In this document: piece after piece, positions 35,027 to 43,814 of the stretch | How the letters are laid out: each line of letters begins with the position of its first letter | Numbering within the stretch: the first letter of the stretch is position 1 | NCBI RefSeq assembly: GCF_042676985.1 | Contig: NZ_JBHTIK010000015.1 | Location: forward strand, 558,001 to 622,000 | Direction of reading: 5' to 3' | From: Sphingosinicella xenopeptidilytica | GTDB lineage: Bacteria; Pseudomonadota; Alphaproteobacteria; Sphingomonadales; Sphingomonadaceae | Length of the DNA: 64,000 bases | Notes under the pieces: generated by a model | Told to the model about the DNA's origin: nothing | Databases searched by the model: none | The model's input: only the letters and a program-made list of their open reading frames with translations | Position numbers and translations under genes: made by a program

Positions 35027-36847
35027 CTATTCCGCCTGCGTGGCGATCCAGCGATCCATCTTGGCTTCAAGCACGGCGAGCGAGATCCGGCCGGACGACA
35101 GCACCTCGTTGTGGAACCGGCGCAGATCGAAGCGCGTCCCAAGCGCCTTTTCGGCCTTGTCGCGCAGCCGGCGGATCGTGATCTGGCCGACCTTGTAGGA
35201 AAGCGCCTGCGCGGGCATGGCGATGTAACGGTCAACCTCGAATTCGACTTCGTTCCGGCTCATCGCGGAGTGCGCTAGCATATAGGCGATCGCCTGCTCT
35301 CGCGACCAGCCCTTCGCATGGATGCCCGTGTCCACCACCAGCCGCATCGCGCGCAGCATTTCGTCCGCAAGGTGACCGAAATGCTGATAGGGATCGGTGT
35401 AGAACCCCAGTTCCGGACCAAGGCTTTCGGCGTAGAGCGCCCAGCCCTCGCTGAACGCGCTCGGCCCTTCGAAGCGCTGAAAGTTCGGGAGCGCAGCATT
35501 CTCCATCGCGAGGCTTGCCTGAAAATGATGCCCCGGCACCGCCTCGTGCAGGTAGAGCGTTTCGTAGACCCATGTGAAGCGCGTCGGCAAGGCATGGGTG
35601 TTGAAATAGAAGATGCCGGACCGCGATCCATCCGGCGATCCGCGCGCATATTCTCCGAACGCGGACGTGGCTGCCCGGTAGGCAGGCGTCGGCTGCAGAT
35701 CGAGCGGGGTTTTCGGCAGAACGGAAAAGGCACGCTCCACGACACCCGTCATGCGGACATCGATCGCGCGAAACGCCTCGTGCATTTCCTCGGCCGAGGC
35801 AGGCTGAAAGCGGGGTTCGCGCGTCAGAAACGCTGAGAATTCGGCAAGATTCCCGGAAAAGCCGGTTCCACGCTTCGCCTCCTCCATCGCTGCTGAAATG
35901 CGCGCGACCTCGGAGATGCCGAGCCGGTGCGCATCTTCGGGACTGATGGTGGTCGTCGTCTGCCGGTGAATGAGATGGCGATAGAGCGCGTCTCCGCCCG
36001 GCAGCGCACCGAGTCCGATGCTTTCCCGTGCGCGCGGCAGATATTCGCTCTTCAACACATCCCGCACCTGCCGGTGCGCAGGTATCAGCCGATCGCGAAG
36101 GAACGCCTGATACGCGCCTTCCAGTCGGCGGCGATCGGCATCCGGGACAGCGGCGGGAAACGATAGCAAGGGCTTGTAGAAGGACGACGCCTTGGGATCG
36201 TCCACCACCTCGGCGTCGAATTGCTTCAGAGCAGTCTCCGCAACACGCTTTGGCTGTGTCAGATCCCGCCGCAACCCCTCGCGCAAGCGCTGCACCATGC
36301 GATCGAGATAGAGCGCATACTCGTCGAGGCGACGGAGGTTGTCCTCATAATCCTGAACGGCCGCAAAAGGCGCAGCGCCCGCGCCGGAACTGAGTTGCGG
36401 CATGATGACCTGCCAGCCGAAGAAATGATCCAGCGGCTGGACGTCCGTGATGTGCCGGATGGCCGGCATCGCCCCCTCAAGCGCCAGCGCCTTGTTCCAC
36501 GCGAACATGTCGTAGGACACCTGCCGCACGGGATCGAGCGTCGCGCGGTCGATCTGTTTCAGTGCCGCCGCTTCCGCCTCAGCGGCCGATCGCTCTGAAT
36601 CGAGCCAGGCGTCGCTGATCATGTCGCCGAAATGTGGTGTACGGTCCGCGCTGTTCCGACGCAGGCGTTGGATGGGATTGCGCGTCAGATAGGCGGCATC
36701 GCTCTCCCGGAACAGCAAGTCCAGGTTTTCGGACCCCAGCTTAGCGCAATTCGTGACCTTTGCCTCAGCGGCAACGTGCGCTGTAAAAAAAACCAGAATA
36801 CAACTCATAACCATGCGGAAAAGCATACGTCGCGCCCCTGGATGCAT
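35027..36847 (-). CDS. Exported DUF885 family metallopeptidase-like protein
   Basis: A 606-residue DUF885 protein with an N-terminal hydrophobic secretion segment (MVMSCILVFFTAHVAA), an internal zinc-site-like HEAVPGHH motif and SEGWALYAESLG downstream, the usual two metal-binding elements of this family. It ends flush against the S9 peptidase stop. ATG 36847 has GAGAAG upstream; ATG 36826 is an alternative that shortens the leader by seven residues. Expected to be a periplasmic peptidase acting with its neighbours. The next 100 bases toward the island contain no gene. Confidence 0.85.
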   Translation of the reverse strand: MHPGARRMLFRMVMSCILVFFTAHVAAEAKVTNCAKLGSENLDLLFRESDAAYLTRNPIQRLRRNSADRTPHFGDMISDAWLDSERSAAEAEAAALKQIDRATLDPVRQVSYDMFAWNKALALEGAMPAIRHITDVQPLDHFFGWQVIMPQLSSGAGAAPFAAVQDYEDNLRRLDEYALYLDRMVQRLREGLRRDLTQPKRVAETALKQFDAEVVDDPKASSFYKPLLSFPAAVPDADRRRLEGAYQAFLRDRLIPAHRQVRDVLKSEYLPRARESIGLGALPGGDALYRHLIHRQTTTTISPEDAHRLGISEVARISAAMEEAKRGTGFSGNLAEFSAFLTREPRFQPASAEEMHEAFRAIDVRMTGVVERAFSVLPKTPLDLQPTPAYRAATSAFGEYARGSPDGSRSGIFYFNTHALPTRFTWVYETLYLHEAVPGHHFQASLAMENAALPNFQRFEGPSAFSEGWALYAESLGPELGFYTDPYQHFGHLADEMLRAMRLVVDTGIHAKGWSREQAIAYMLAHSAMSRNEVEFEVDRYIAMPAQALSYKVGQITIRRLRDKAEKALGTRFDLRRFHNEVLSSGRISLAVLEAKMDRWIATQAE

Positions 36848-37297
36848 GACGAACTTCTCTCAAGGCTGAGCACCGGACAACAATATCAAATTCTTGATAG
36901 GCCCGTTCGATGTGCCGAGGAGAGAAGCACAAGCCTTGGTCCGGGCCAGGCAGACACTTGGCGAACCAAAATGGACGTCCATAGACGGCTTCTGGTACCC
37001 CCGGTCGGACTCGATGTCCGAACCCATCAATTTGATTTTAAACGATAATAATTAAGCTTTTTCAAGCGATACCATGACCGATACCAAGGGACTTTTTCAC
37101 GGAATGGTTCGAGTCTTAAAGCGGTTCTGTAGGGACTGCGCTTAGTACCGATTCGTCGTCAAATTTGCTGCGAACTGGAGACCGCCCTTGTTAACGTTGC
37201 GGGTCGGCCGCCTCAGTCTCCATGGTGGGCAGGCTGAAAATTGCCTGATGCCTACGTATCTATCCCGACTGGCTCCCTCCCCGCATCGCCGCCCCTG
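36848..37297. other. Gene-free border stretch containing the distal island repeat
   Basis: 450 bp without a convincing gene. It holds the 60-bp partial copy of the tRNA-Leu 3' region (36955-37014), followed by AT-richer sequence in which a decayed continuation of the tRNA can be guessed (TTTGATTTT near 37031). The region 37050-37297 shows nothing I can name. Confidence 0.6.
36955..37014 (-). repeat. Distal island attachment-site repeat (tRNA-Leu 3' remnant)
   Basis: Sixty bases that align without gaps to 50913-50972, with 53 identities. The copy covers the tRNA T-arm/acceptor 3' strand, the CCA position and about 38 bases of downstream flank. It lacks the rest of the tRNA, so it is not functional. 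It defines the far boundary of the integrase-linked island. Confidence 0.8.
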
Positions 37298-38878
37298 CTA
37301 ACTCCCAACCAGAGCAAGCGCCTGCTCGCGCATGAGTTCGGCACGCCGTCGCAGGAACGCTTGCACCTCGCCAGCGCGCAAGTGCGCCACCGCGAGGTCG
37401 TCAATGAGCTGAGAGGCCAACACTTCGCCTTTTCCCGCTTGCGCAAGGCGCAGGATATGCTCTTGCCAGTCAGACGGCCCGGGGACCTCGCGCTCAAGCA
37501 CATTGGTCAAGATGATATTTGGGAAGATGCGTGAGGAAGGTCCAAGGTCGATGCCGCTCGCGCGGAGCGCTTCAGCCGAGAAGATTGTTTGGAACGAGTC
37601 GAGATCGGCTACCGACATGTAGAGCGACGCTGGAACGACCTCGCCCGTAAGGAGGCTGCGTCCCTCGCGCACGGCGAACATGGCGCCAAAGGCGCCGGAG
37701 AGTGCCTTACCCTTGATAAGCCTGCGCTCGAAGAAATCAGCGACTGATAGGCGCAGACGCGGCTCAAGGCCTCGGATTTGCCCGGCTATGAGTGCGCGCC
37801 AACCTTCGACCGCGCGAACGACATAGTGATCAGGCTTACCACGCAAGCTCTCATTGAAACCCGCAGCCCAAAACCAGCGCTCGAGCAAATCTAGCTCCGG
37901 CCCGCTTGCCTCTGCCATGCCGACTGCCTTGAACAGCACGAGCAATTGCCCCTCATAAGGCACATAGGCGCTGCTCTCGATGCGCAGCCGCTCGCGCAGA
38001 AAGGCGGCGACCTCTTCAAGCCGTTGCGGGAACTGCGCAAAGGCTTGCGAAAGCTCGCCGGGAGTCCGTGCACGCAGCGTCAGTAACTCTTCGCGAGATG
38101 GCTGGACGCCTAGCATGAGCCCAACGCACTTTATGATGGTCTCGTCTGACACCTCAAGGCCGTCCTCGCCCAACGCCTCTTGGGCTGTATCTAGCGCGCG
38201 ATTGAGGTCAAACGCCTGATTCCAAGTGATCGCGCGCATGAAGTCGACGGTGTCGAGCCGCGTCCCGGTCGAGTTGATGCGCTCAAAAATCCCAACAATG
38301 CGGTCGATGTCATGGCCAGCGATGCGCACCACTGGGATCATATAATCCTGGAACGCTCCCTGAGTGGCGAGAAGTTCCTCGAGAAGCTTGTCACCATCGG
38401 GCAGCTCGGCGAGCCGCGCCTGGTGTTCGAGCATCCGCCGCGGCGAGATCAGCGCTGCCAGCGGAATTGCAGCCTCGGCCTGTTGGGGCGTGAGATCAGC
38501 TGCATGATAGAAATTCTGCCGCCGCAGGTCATAAAGGACATTGAAGACCTCGTCGTCGCCAAGCTTGAAGTGGAATGTACCATAGAGCGTCGAAAGGCGC
38601 TGCATACCATCGAGGATATAGCTGGTGGGATATGACTCTGTGACGAGCGGAAAAGCTGAGACCTGGCTCGAGGCGATCTCGAGCATTTTTTGTTCAACGT
38701 GCCACAAGAGAATGCTGCCGACCGGATAATGCTCACGCACGCTTGCGAGAAGTTCAATCACTTGTCGCTCGCGCCAGATGAAATCGCGCTGGAAGGCCGG
38801 AATGCGAAGCTCGCCAGCTGCAATTTGACGGAAGATCGTGAAGAGATGGACCACGAAGGGTTGGGGGGCGCTGATCAT
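37298..38878 (-). CDS. DUF262 domain protein (GmrSD/ParB-like NTPase family)
   Basis: A 526-residue DUF262 protein. Conserved elements are IPAFQRDFIWRERQVIELLAS (residues 26-46, two overlapping halves), the ParB-like nucleotide motif DGMQR (90-94; usually DGQQR) and FERINSTGTRL (198-208). DUF262 is the specificity/NTPase half of GmrSD-type modification-dependent restriction and recurs in SspE and BrxU. No HNH (DUF1524) nuclease motif is visible in the helical C-terminus, so a partner may supply the effector. Its ATG overlaps the stop of the RelA/SpoT-like gene by one base (TAATG), so the two are translationally coupled. Confidence 0.82.
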   Translation of the reverse strand: MISAPQPFVVHLFTIFRQIAAGELRIPAFQRDFIWRERQVIELLASVREHYPVGSILLWHVEQKMLEIASSQVSAFPLVTESYPTSYILDGMQRLSTLYGTFHFKLGDDEVFNVLYDLRRQNFYHAADLTPQQAEAAIPLAALISPRRMLEHQARLAELPDGDKLLEELLATQGAFQDYMIPVVRIAGHDIDRIVGIFERINSTGTRLDTVDFMRAITWNQAFDLNRALDTAQEALGEDGLEVSDETIIKCVGLMLGVQPSREELLTLRARTPGELSQAFAQFPQRLEEVAAFLRERLRIESSAYVPYEGQLLVLFKAVGMAEASGPELDLLERWFWAAGFNESLRGKPDHYVVRAVEGWRALIAGQIRGLEPRLRLSVADFFERRLIKGKALSGAFGAMFAVREGRSLLTGEVVPASLYMSVADLDSFQTIFSAEALRASGIDLGPSSRIFPNIILTNVLEREVPGPSDWQEHILRLAQAGKGEVLASQLIDDLAVAHLRAGEVQAFLRRRAELMREQALALVGS

Positions 38879-39981
38879 TAGCTTGTTCTTTCATCCTCGT
38901 CGTCCAGCGCTTCAGCTGGCTCGCCGCTGTCGTCCGTGGCATCCTCGTCAGCAGCTTCTTCACCAGCGGCTTTCTCGCCATCGGACTCAGGTGGCAGCGG
39001 CGCGATGTCCGCGTCCAGCCCACCTTGGGCGACATCCTCGTTGTCGGTCGCGCCCGGGGCAGAGCGACCCGCGTCCGCTTTCCCAGCTTCTTTCTCGCCT
39101 TCAGCAAACGGCGGCTCGAGGCCTAGCACCTCGTCACGAAAGGTCTGGATAATCCCTTCAAGAAGATGAAGCGTGTGGCCAAGATAGGCTGAGCGGAACT
39201 GCTGGGTGCGAGGATTCCAGCGCCATTCTGTGCTCGAGCGGTCAGACACCGAAGTCCGGTTGGTTTCATATAAGCCATGGGTCAGCGCGGTTATACTCTC
39301 AGCGAGTTGAGTGGTGACCTGCAGCTCAAGCCATATATCGCGCGCCTCGACCGCATCACCGACCGCCATGTCAACCGGTGTGCGGATGTAGCAGTGCCAG
39401 GCGTGATAGCCCGTCTCGCTGTGCATAGGGTAAGAACGATAGCCAAACTCACGGCGCTCGCAGAAGTGTTCGATCCCCTCGGCGACGAACCTAGGCCCGT
39501 CCATATATTTGCATACCAACCGTGTGCGAATGAGGTCGTTCATCTTAGGATGGCTGTAAAGCGTGGCATATTCGACTAACCCGTCACGCGGCGCTGCTGG
39601 ATAGTTGCGATTTTGAAGACAATTGATGCGATAGACCTTGGTCAGCATGCTCGCATAGGGCTTGACCAATAGCTGCAGATCGGTTGGCTTAGCCGGATAG
39701 TAAAGAAGCTCCGGCCGTCCGCCCGCATAATCGCTGGCGAGCTCGACCAGAAAGGCGGTGAGTTCGCCCATCAGTCCGTCAAGCTGCAGGTAGTTTCGCG
39801 CGCCTGACAGATTGAAATCGTAAATGCGCTTGCCGCGCTCAAGCGGGTCGGGAAAGCCTAGTGCTGCCCCGTGGCTCGCAAAATATTCCGTTTCGCTTGG
39901 CTTACAAGCCGACCGACGAGGACGAACGCTACTGTGCCCCGCCGCGGCGGCGGTGCCCGGCGCTTCCTCCTCGCCGCTCAT
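38878..39981 (-). CDS. RelA/SpoT-like nucleotidyltransferase-fold protein with acidic tail
   Basis: A 367-residue protein without a certain family. Residues about 70-240 follow the pattern of a RelA/SpoT synthetase domain: YASMLTKVYR (110-118), NDLIRTRLVCKYMDG with Asp149, GYHAWH (191-196, compare GYRSxH) and WLELQVTTQLAESITALTHGLYE with Glu219 and Gln221 (compare ExQIRT...H..YK). The Arg of ExQxRT is replaced by Thr. Residues 290-367 are strongly acidic and low complexity. It precedes and overlaps DUF262. Possible roles are an alarmone or nucleotide-transferring toxin of the toxSAS/CapRel kind; a degenerate non-catalytic domain is equally possible. Confidence 0.55.
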   Translation of the reverse strand: MSGEEEAPGTAAAAGHSSVRPRRSACKPSETEYFASHGAALGFPDPLERGKRIYDFNLSGARNYLQLDGLMGELTAFLVELASDYAGGRPELLYYPAKPTDLQLLVKPYASMLTKVYRINCLQNRNYPAAPRDGLVEYATLYSHPKMNDLIRTRLVCKYMDGPRFVAEGIEHFCERREFGYRSYPMHSETGYHAWHCYIRTPVDMAVGDAVEARDIWLELQVTTQLAESITALTHGLYETNRTSVSDRSSTEWRWNPRTQQFRSAYLGHTLHLLEGIIQTFRDEVLGLEPPFAEGEKEAGKADAGRSAPGATDNEDVAQGGLDADIAPLPPESDGEKAAGEEAADEDATDDSGEPAEALDDEDERTS

Positions 39982-40273
39982 CGCCTGAGCGCTCGCATCA
40001 AGCCTAGTCGACGCGCGCGCTCAGCGCATGCGAGCGACCGCATTCTTGCTCTTGCGCCCGGCCTCATGCCACCCGATAATTCACGAAATAATACCAAGCT
40101 GCCCCGATCCCGCCTCATGGCATGGCACGATGCGAGATTCGCGTAGTCGACGCAACATCGATCTTCCCCCATTCCGCGCGAATGCATGCATGTTGCCAAA
40201 GCTAGGCAGGAACTGACGTGCTTGCAGCTTCCAGCCAAAAATCAGCCACGCAGATCTTGGAGCTTGCGCTGCC
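39982..40273. other. Gap between RelA-like gene and IS element
   Basis: About 290 bp upstream of the RelA-like/DUF262 operon that must contain its promoter. I see no convincing gene or repeat. It ends in CTAG at the IS edge, the kind of target preferred by IS5-family elements. Confidence 0.5.
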
Positions 40274-41055
40274 CTAGGCCGTGTTGACAAAAGACTTAAG
40301 CCATAGGCGTGCTGCGGCGAGGTTGAGGAAGCTCTCGAACGACAAGATTGTCTTGTCGTAGCGGGTAACGATGCGGCGCTGTTGCTTCAGTTTGCTGAAC
40401 ATCCGCTCGATGCGGTTGCGGTCCCTGTAGCGCCGATAGTCCGGGTGGACTGGGGTCTTGCGGTTCGATCGAGGTGGGATGATCGGCAGAATACCGGGCA
40501 TGAGCAGGTTTTCGCGGAACCGGTCGCCATCGTAGCCCTTGTCGGCCAGCAACGCCTTTGGCTTGGGCAACGGCAGGGCCATCAGGTCATCGACGGCAGC
40601 GTAGTCCGAAGCCTCGCCGCCGGTCAGGATGAACCCGATAGGCAGTCCTTGATTGTCGCAGCGGGCATGGACTTTGCTCGTAAAGCCGCCGAGTGATCGA
40701 CCAAAAGCCTGCGCACAAGCCCCCCTTTTCCGCCCACTGCCGCGACATGGCCGCGAACCGTGGTGCTGTCGATCATGTGCTGCCAGTCGTCTGTCAGGCC
40801 GAGATCAACCAGCGTCTGCAGCAGGGCATCCCAGACACCCTGTTCGGCCCAGCGTCGGAACCGCACATAGACGGAGTTCCACTTGCCGTAGCGCTCGTGC
40901 ATGTCGCGCCAGGGGCAGCCAACCCGCAATACATGAAGCATGCCGTTGAGAAAGCGCCGATTATCGCCAGCAGGCCGGGACCAGCGCCCCCGCTCAGATG
41001 GCAGCAGCGGGCCGATCAGTTCCCACTCCGCATCCGACAAGTCCCCACGGCCCAT
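40274..41055 (-). CDS. IS5-family (IS427 group) transposase, two frames joined by -1 frameshift
   Basis: The transposase is split in two frames. The first part (41055 down to about 40724) begins MGRGDLSDAEWELIGPLLP and carries the first catalytic Asp in MIDSTTVRGH. The second (to 40274) reads GGFTSKVHARCDNQGL, then the second Asp in LLADKGYDGD and the Glu in RNRIERMFSKLKQQRR, so DDE is complete. The frames meet at an A4G6 run (40720-40729), as in IS427-group elements that use programmed -1 frameshifting. Likely an intact, potentially active transposase. The stop TAG is supplied by the flanking CTAG. Confidence 0.85.
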
Positions 41056-41123
41056 GACTGCTCCCCCAAAAGCAACCTTGAATCAGAAATGGACCAGTTT
41101 GGGAATCCCGGACAGCAACACCG
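40277..41123 (-). mobile_element. IS5-family insertion sequence (IS427 group), about 0.85 kb
   Basis: Ends are estimated from short matching termini, GCCGTGTTG on the left and CAACACCGC on the right (8 of 9 when inverted), and from the transposase extent. A CTAG lies at the left edge, but no matching target duplication is clear on the right, so a later deletion or rearrangement at that edge is possible. The element has removed the 3' part of the sigma-like gene. Confidence 0.65.
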
Positions 41124-41482
41124 CTCATGCGGGTCTCGACCTCGTGCAAGGCAAGCCCCAGCCGCAGCGCGATGCGGTCATGCGAAAGCCCCTCCCAGGC
41201 CAGCTCCAGCACCTGCCGGGATACGGGATCGAGCGCCAAGAACGCCGTTCGGTAGCGCGCACCCACGCCCGCGATCCGGCTGATTGCCTTCACCATATGA
41301 CGCTCGACACGCCATTCGCTGATGCCCATTTCTCGCGCGATCTCGGCATAGCGCTTACCCTCTACGCGGTGCGCCATGAACACGACGAGCGTTGTCTCCG
41401 GCAGACCTTCAAGCACCCGCCGCATAACAGAAAGCCGGTCCATCTCCTGCGGCACGGTGGCTCCATTGATACGCTGCTGCAT
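41124..41482 (-). pseudogene. Sigma-70-region-4-like gene, 3' end truncated by the IS
   Basis: From the ATG at 41482 (GGGAGAAGAGGG upstream) about 120 residues resemble an ECF-like sigma or sigma-like HTH protein: LVVFMAHRVEGKRYAEIAREMGISEWRVERHM (about residues 32-63) and a second HTH-like LSHDRIALRLGLALHEVETRM. After that the frame runs into the insertion sequence and becomes a chimeric tail. It therefore looks disrupted, although the shortness of the native C-terminus is unknown. Confidence 0.6.
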
Positions 41483-41843
41483 CCCTCTTCTCCCTCTCCA
41501 ACAGCCGCACCCGGCGGAAGAGCGGGGTGGGCGGCGGAGCGCCGACAGGTCCGGCCTAAAGGGCCGGGCCTGCACCCGAAGGGCTGGAACGCACGTGGAA
41601 GACCCGCGTCAGCGGGTTGCAGGACCGGCACGGCCGGGCCAAAGGCAAAGCGACCCGCACACACCGCGCGGGAGCCGGATTAAACAGCTTCCAGACCGCC
41701 GAAGGCGGGATGGCGCTATGCAGGCGTGCGAACTTTATGACGGCTTCCCGGCCAAAGATGTTCGTAGAATAGGTATCTGCCGCAGGCGCTACGACATCGA
41801 GATGTTAGTGGCGGGTGGTCGCACGAGCGAATAAGAAGGCGCC
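41483..41843 (+). other. GC-rich gap with possible 38-codon small gene
   Basis: 360 bp without a recognised gene. The part 41500-41700 is GC-rich with complementary runs such as GGCC/GGGCC and could be a leader or small RNA. A 38-codon frame, 41718-41834 (MQACELYDGF at its start), ends nine bases before the next gene and could be a small upstream gene, but it has no convincing ribosome binding site. Confidence 0.35.
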
Positions 41844-42539
41844 ATGATCGAAAATGAAATCAAGAGACTCGTTGAGGAGCATTATGCCGATGCTGAAGCG
41901 GAAGTTCTGCTTCTTTCAAATCTCGGCGTGCGGCTAACCAAGGAAGGTCTTTGGCCGCCGGCGAATGACAAACGGACGCTTTTGGAGGCGGCGGAAGCAA
42001 CAGCAGACATCACGGTGGTTCGGGACGAAACCGCGAAATCGTTCATTGCGATTGTTCGGGCGGGCGACGAACAGCGGGCCGTCAGGGCGATTGCCAACCG
42101 TCAGAAGCGCCATTTTCTGCGCGGTTTGCCGCGCGCCCTGCTCCTCGCCTTCACTTTGGACATGGCGGAGGGCCAGGTCATGGCCGTGCGTCTTGGCCCG
42201 AAGATCAGCTATGTCGGCGGCCCCGCAGCAGAAGAGGGATCGATTGTCGTCGACCAGGATCTTCGCATAGTCGGCCTCGACGCGATGGACGTGACGGCGC
42301 TCTCTGAGGCCGACGTCGAGCGGCTCGATACGAATATTAAGGCCTGGTGCGAGCGTCACGAGGTCGACCCCTCCAGCCTCGTCCGCGTTCACGGCAAATC
42401 GGCGGCCGCAAAAGCGCCGACAGCGGCGCCTGCTCGATCGAGCGCCCTCGAACGGCTCTATGCCGCTCAGGAGCCCGACGTGGCGAAACGCCTAAGCGTG
42501 CCGATCGATATCGCGCTTACCCTGAGCCGCATGCCCTGA
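41844..42539 (+). CDS. Unrecognised protein, first of an overlapping pair
   Basis: A 231-residue soluble protein that I do not recognise. The N-terminus (LLLSNLGVRLTKEGLWPP, about residues 22-39) followed by TVVRDETAKSFIAIVRAG has the helix-then-beta pattern of a small winged-helix or LOTUS-like domain; this is a guess. The middle contains RHFLRGLPRALLLAFTLD. The C-terminus has an Ala-rich linker and a conserved-looking end. No membrane segment or catalytic motif is evident. Its TGA overlaps the ATG of the next gene (TGATG), and AAGAAGG precedes its own start. It is an island gene, so a role in defence or mobility is possible. Confidence 0.75.
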   Translation: MIENEIKRLVEEHYADAEAEVLLLSNLGVRLTKEGLWPPANDKRTLLEAAEATADITVVRDETAKSFIAIVRAGDEQRAVRAIANRQKRHFLRGLPRALLLAFTLDMAEGQVMAVRLGPKISYVGGPAAEEGSIVVDQDLRIVGLDAMDVTALSEADVERLDTNIKAWCERHEVDPSSLVRVHGKSAAAKAPTAAPARSSALERLYAAQEPDVAKRLSVPIDIALTLSRMP

Positions 42540-43525
42540 TGTCGACGGGGTCACGGCGCCGACGGGTTGTGCAACCGCGCGGCCCCCAACCGATGTATGT
42601 GGTGGCCGGCTTGCCAAAGTCGATCCACAAGGAGGCTGTTGACACATTGCAGGCACGGTTGCCGCTCGCGATCGTCAAAGGGATACCGTCGCCGAGCCAG
42701 GACGGCGCGCTCTACTCACCTGCCCTCGTCAATAGCCTGGTGCGATCGGTCGGAGAGTTCGCGGTGCGCCGACGCACGAGGGGCAATGCTCAGCCGACAC
42801 CAGGTTCGATTACCCTGCTCTTCGTCCCCGCGCCCGATCAGGAGCGGTTGCTTCGGCGGTTCGATTTCGCGCTCATGTCCGCTCCGTTGCCGACGCTCGT
42901 CGCTCGAGATGGGCGCTATCAACAGCTGCGGCATGATCGCGACGCTGCGGTCGCCGCGCTGGTTGAGGCGGTGAGGGCTTCCGGAGAGGCGCGCACAAAT
43001 CTGAATCATGTGGCGCGGCGGTTGGGATATCGCTCGGACAATGAGGCGCTGTTGCTTCCGCCGCGCAACTTCATGACCCAGGATGGCGATCTCGTGCCGG
43101 CATTTCTGGATCTTCGGCAAGGGAATCGCCTTTGGACGGATCGCCTCGAGGAACTGGGGCCGACCGCGCTGACCCATGATGACGTCCCGGCGCGCATTCA
43201 GCATCAGCAAACCCGGCGCGTGTTCGTCGACAGCCGCGCGGTCGGCTTCTTCATTGCCCATCCCGCAGCCTATGACGGCGCGGCGCGGGAGGTCGAAGAC
43301 GACGAAGACGTAGATCAACTCCTCGACACATTGCGTTCGCTTTACCGTTTCGGCGGTGCGCTCGAACCCGGCCTTCATCACGACGCGCAGCGGAGCGACA
43401 GCTCCGCGTTGGGTGGGGCGATCTTCGAGTGCTGCGAGAAGGGGCGGATCAGCGCCAACGCGCCATACGCCAACGTCTATCCGAACGATTTTGTCAGGGT
43501 CGCGAACTACACGGCGGTGGAATAG
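42539..43525 (+). CDS. Unrecognised protein, second of an overlapping pair
   Basis: A 328-residue protein that I do not recognise. It starts with a basic segment (STGSRRRRVVQPRGP), has PGSITLLFVPAPDQERLLRRFDFAL near residue 90, an NLNHVARRLGYRSDNEALLLP segment of HTH-like character near residue 155, and an acidic stretch AREVEDDEDVDQLLD near 250. No known catalytic signature was found. It is translationally coupled to the upstream gene by a one-base overlap, so the two products probably act together. A 44-nt hairpin starts at its stop codon. Confidence 0.75.
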   Translation: MSTGSRRRRVVQPRGPQPMYVVAGLPKSIHKEAVDTLQARLPLAIVKGIPSPSQDGALYSPALVNSLVRSVGEFAVRRRTRGNAQPTPGSITLLFVPAPDQERLLRRFDFALMSAPLPTLVARDGRYQQLRHDRDAAVAALVEAVRASGEARTNLNHVARRLGYRSDNEALLLPPRNFMTQDGDLVPAFLDLRQGNRLWTDRLEELGPTALTHDDVPARIQHQQTRRVFVDSRAVGFFIAHPAAYDGAAREVEDDEDVDQLLDTLRSLYRFGGALEPGLHHDAQRSDSSALGGAIFECCEKGRISANAPYANVYPNDFVRVANYTAVE

Positions 43526-43567
43526 ATAATCCGCCGACACTCTCAAGCGAGTGTACGGCGATTATCT
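43524..43567 (+). terminator. Long stem-loop at the stop of the unknown pair
   Basis: Arms 43524-43542 and 43549-43567 are 19 nt each and pair almost completely (one single-base bulge on each side) around a 6-nt loop. The first arm includes the TAG stop. There is no T-tract, so it may act as a structural 3' end or a bidirectional terminator toward the convergent tRNA-like unit. Confidence 0.55.
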
Positions 43568-43814
43568 AACAAACACCCTATCGCTCATCAGCCGGTCGAA
43601 AGGCTTGGAAGCCTATCGTTCCACTCAGGTCGCAACCGGAGCGGAAGGTCCGTAGGGACCAGCGGATCTTGAAGCCGTAGCTCCAGCGCTTTTTCCTAAC
43701 TGCCGTTAGAATCCACGCGATGCCCATAGGGGCATTAGATGGCGCCTACATGGCACCTTTAAAGATAATGTCAATATCGGGCGTATTGCGCGCCCGTGAG
43801 AGTGTCTATGATGT
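43568..43814. other. Hairpin-rich intergenic stretch
   Basis: About 250 bp without a gene but with several clean small hairpins: 43601-43614 (AGGCTT/AAGCCT), 43647-43660 (GGTCC/GGACC) and 43778-43796 (CGGGCG/CGCCCG). It lies between the unknown pair and the aberrant tRNA. It could encode a structured RNA, but no family was recognised. Confidence 0.4.

Noticed and set aside
36955..37014. A second tRNA gene near the left island edge
   Set aside because: Only the 3' strand of the acceptor and part of the T-arm are present and they are mutated; no complete cloverleaf exists, so it is a repeat remnant.
41718..41834. A certain small gene upstream of the unknown pair
   Set aside because: The frame is open and well placed, but there is no clear ribosome binding site, so it is mentioned only as possible.
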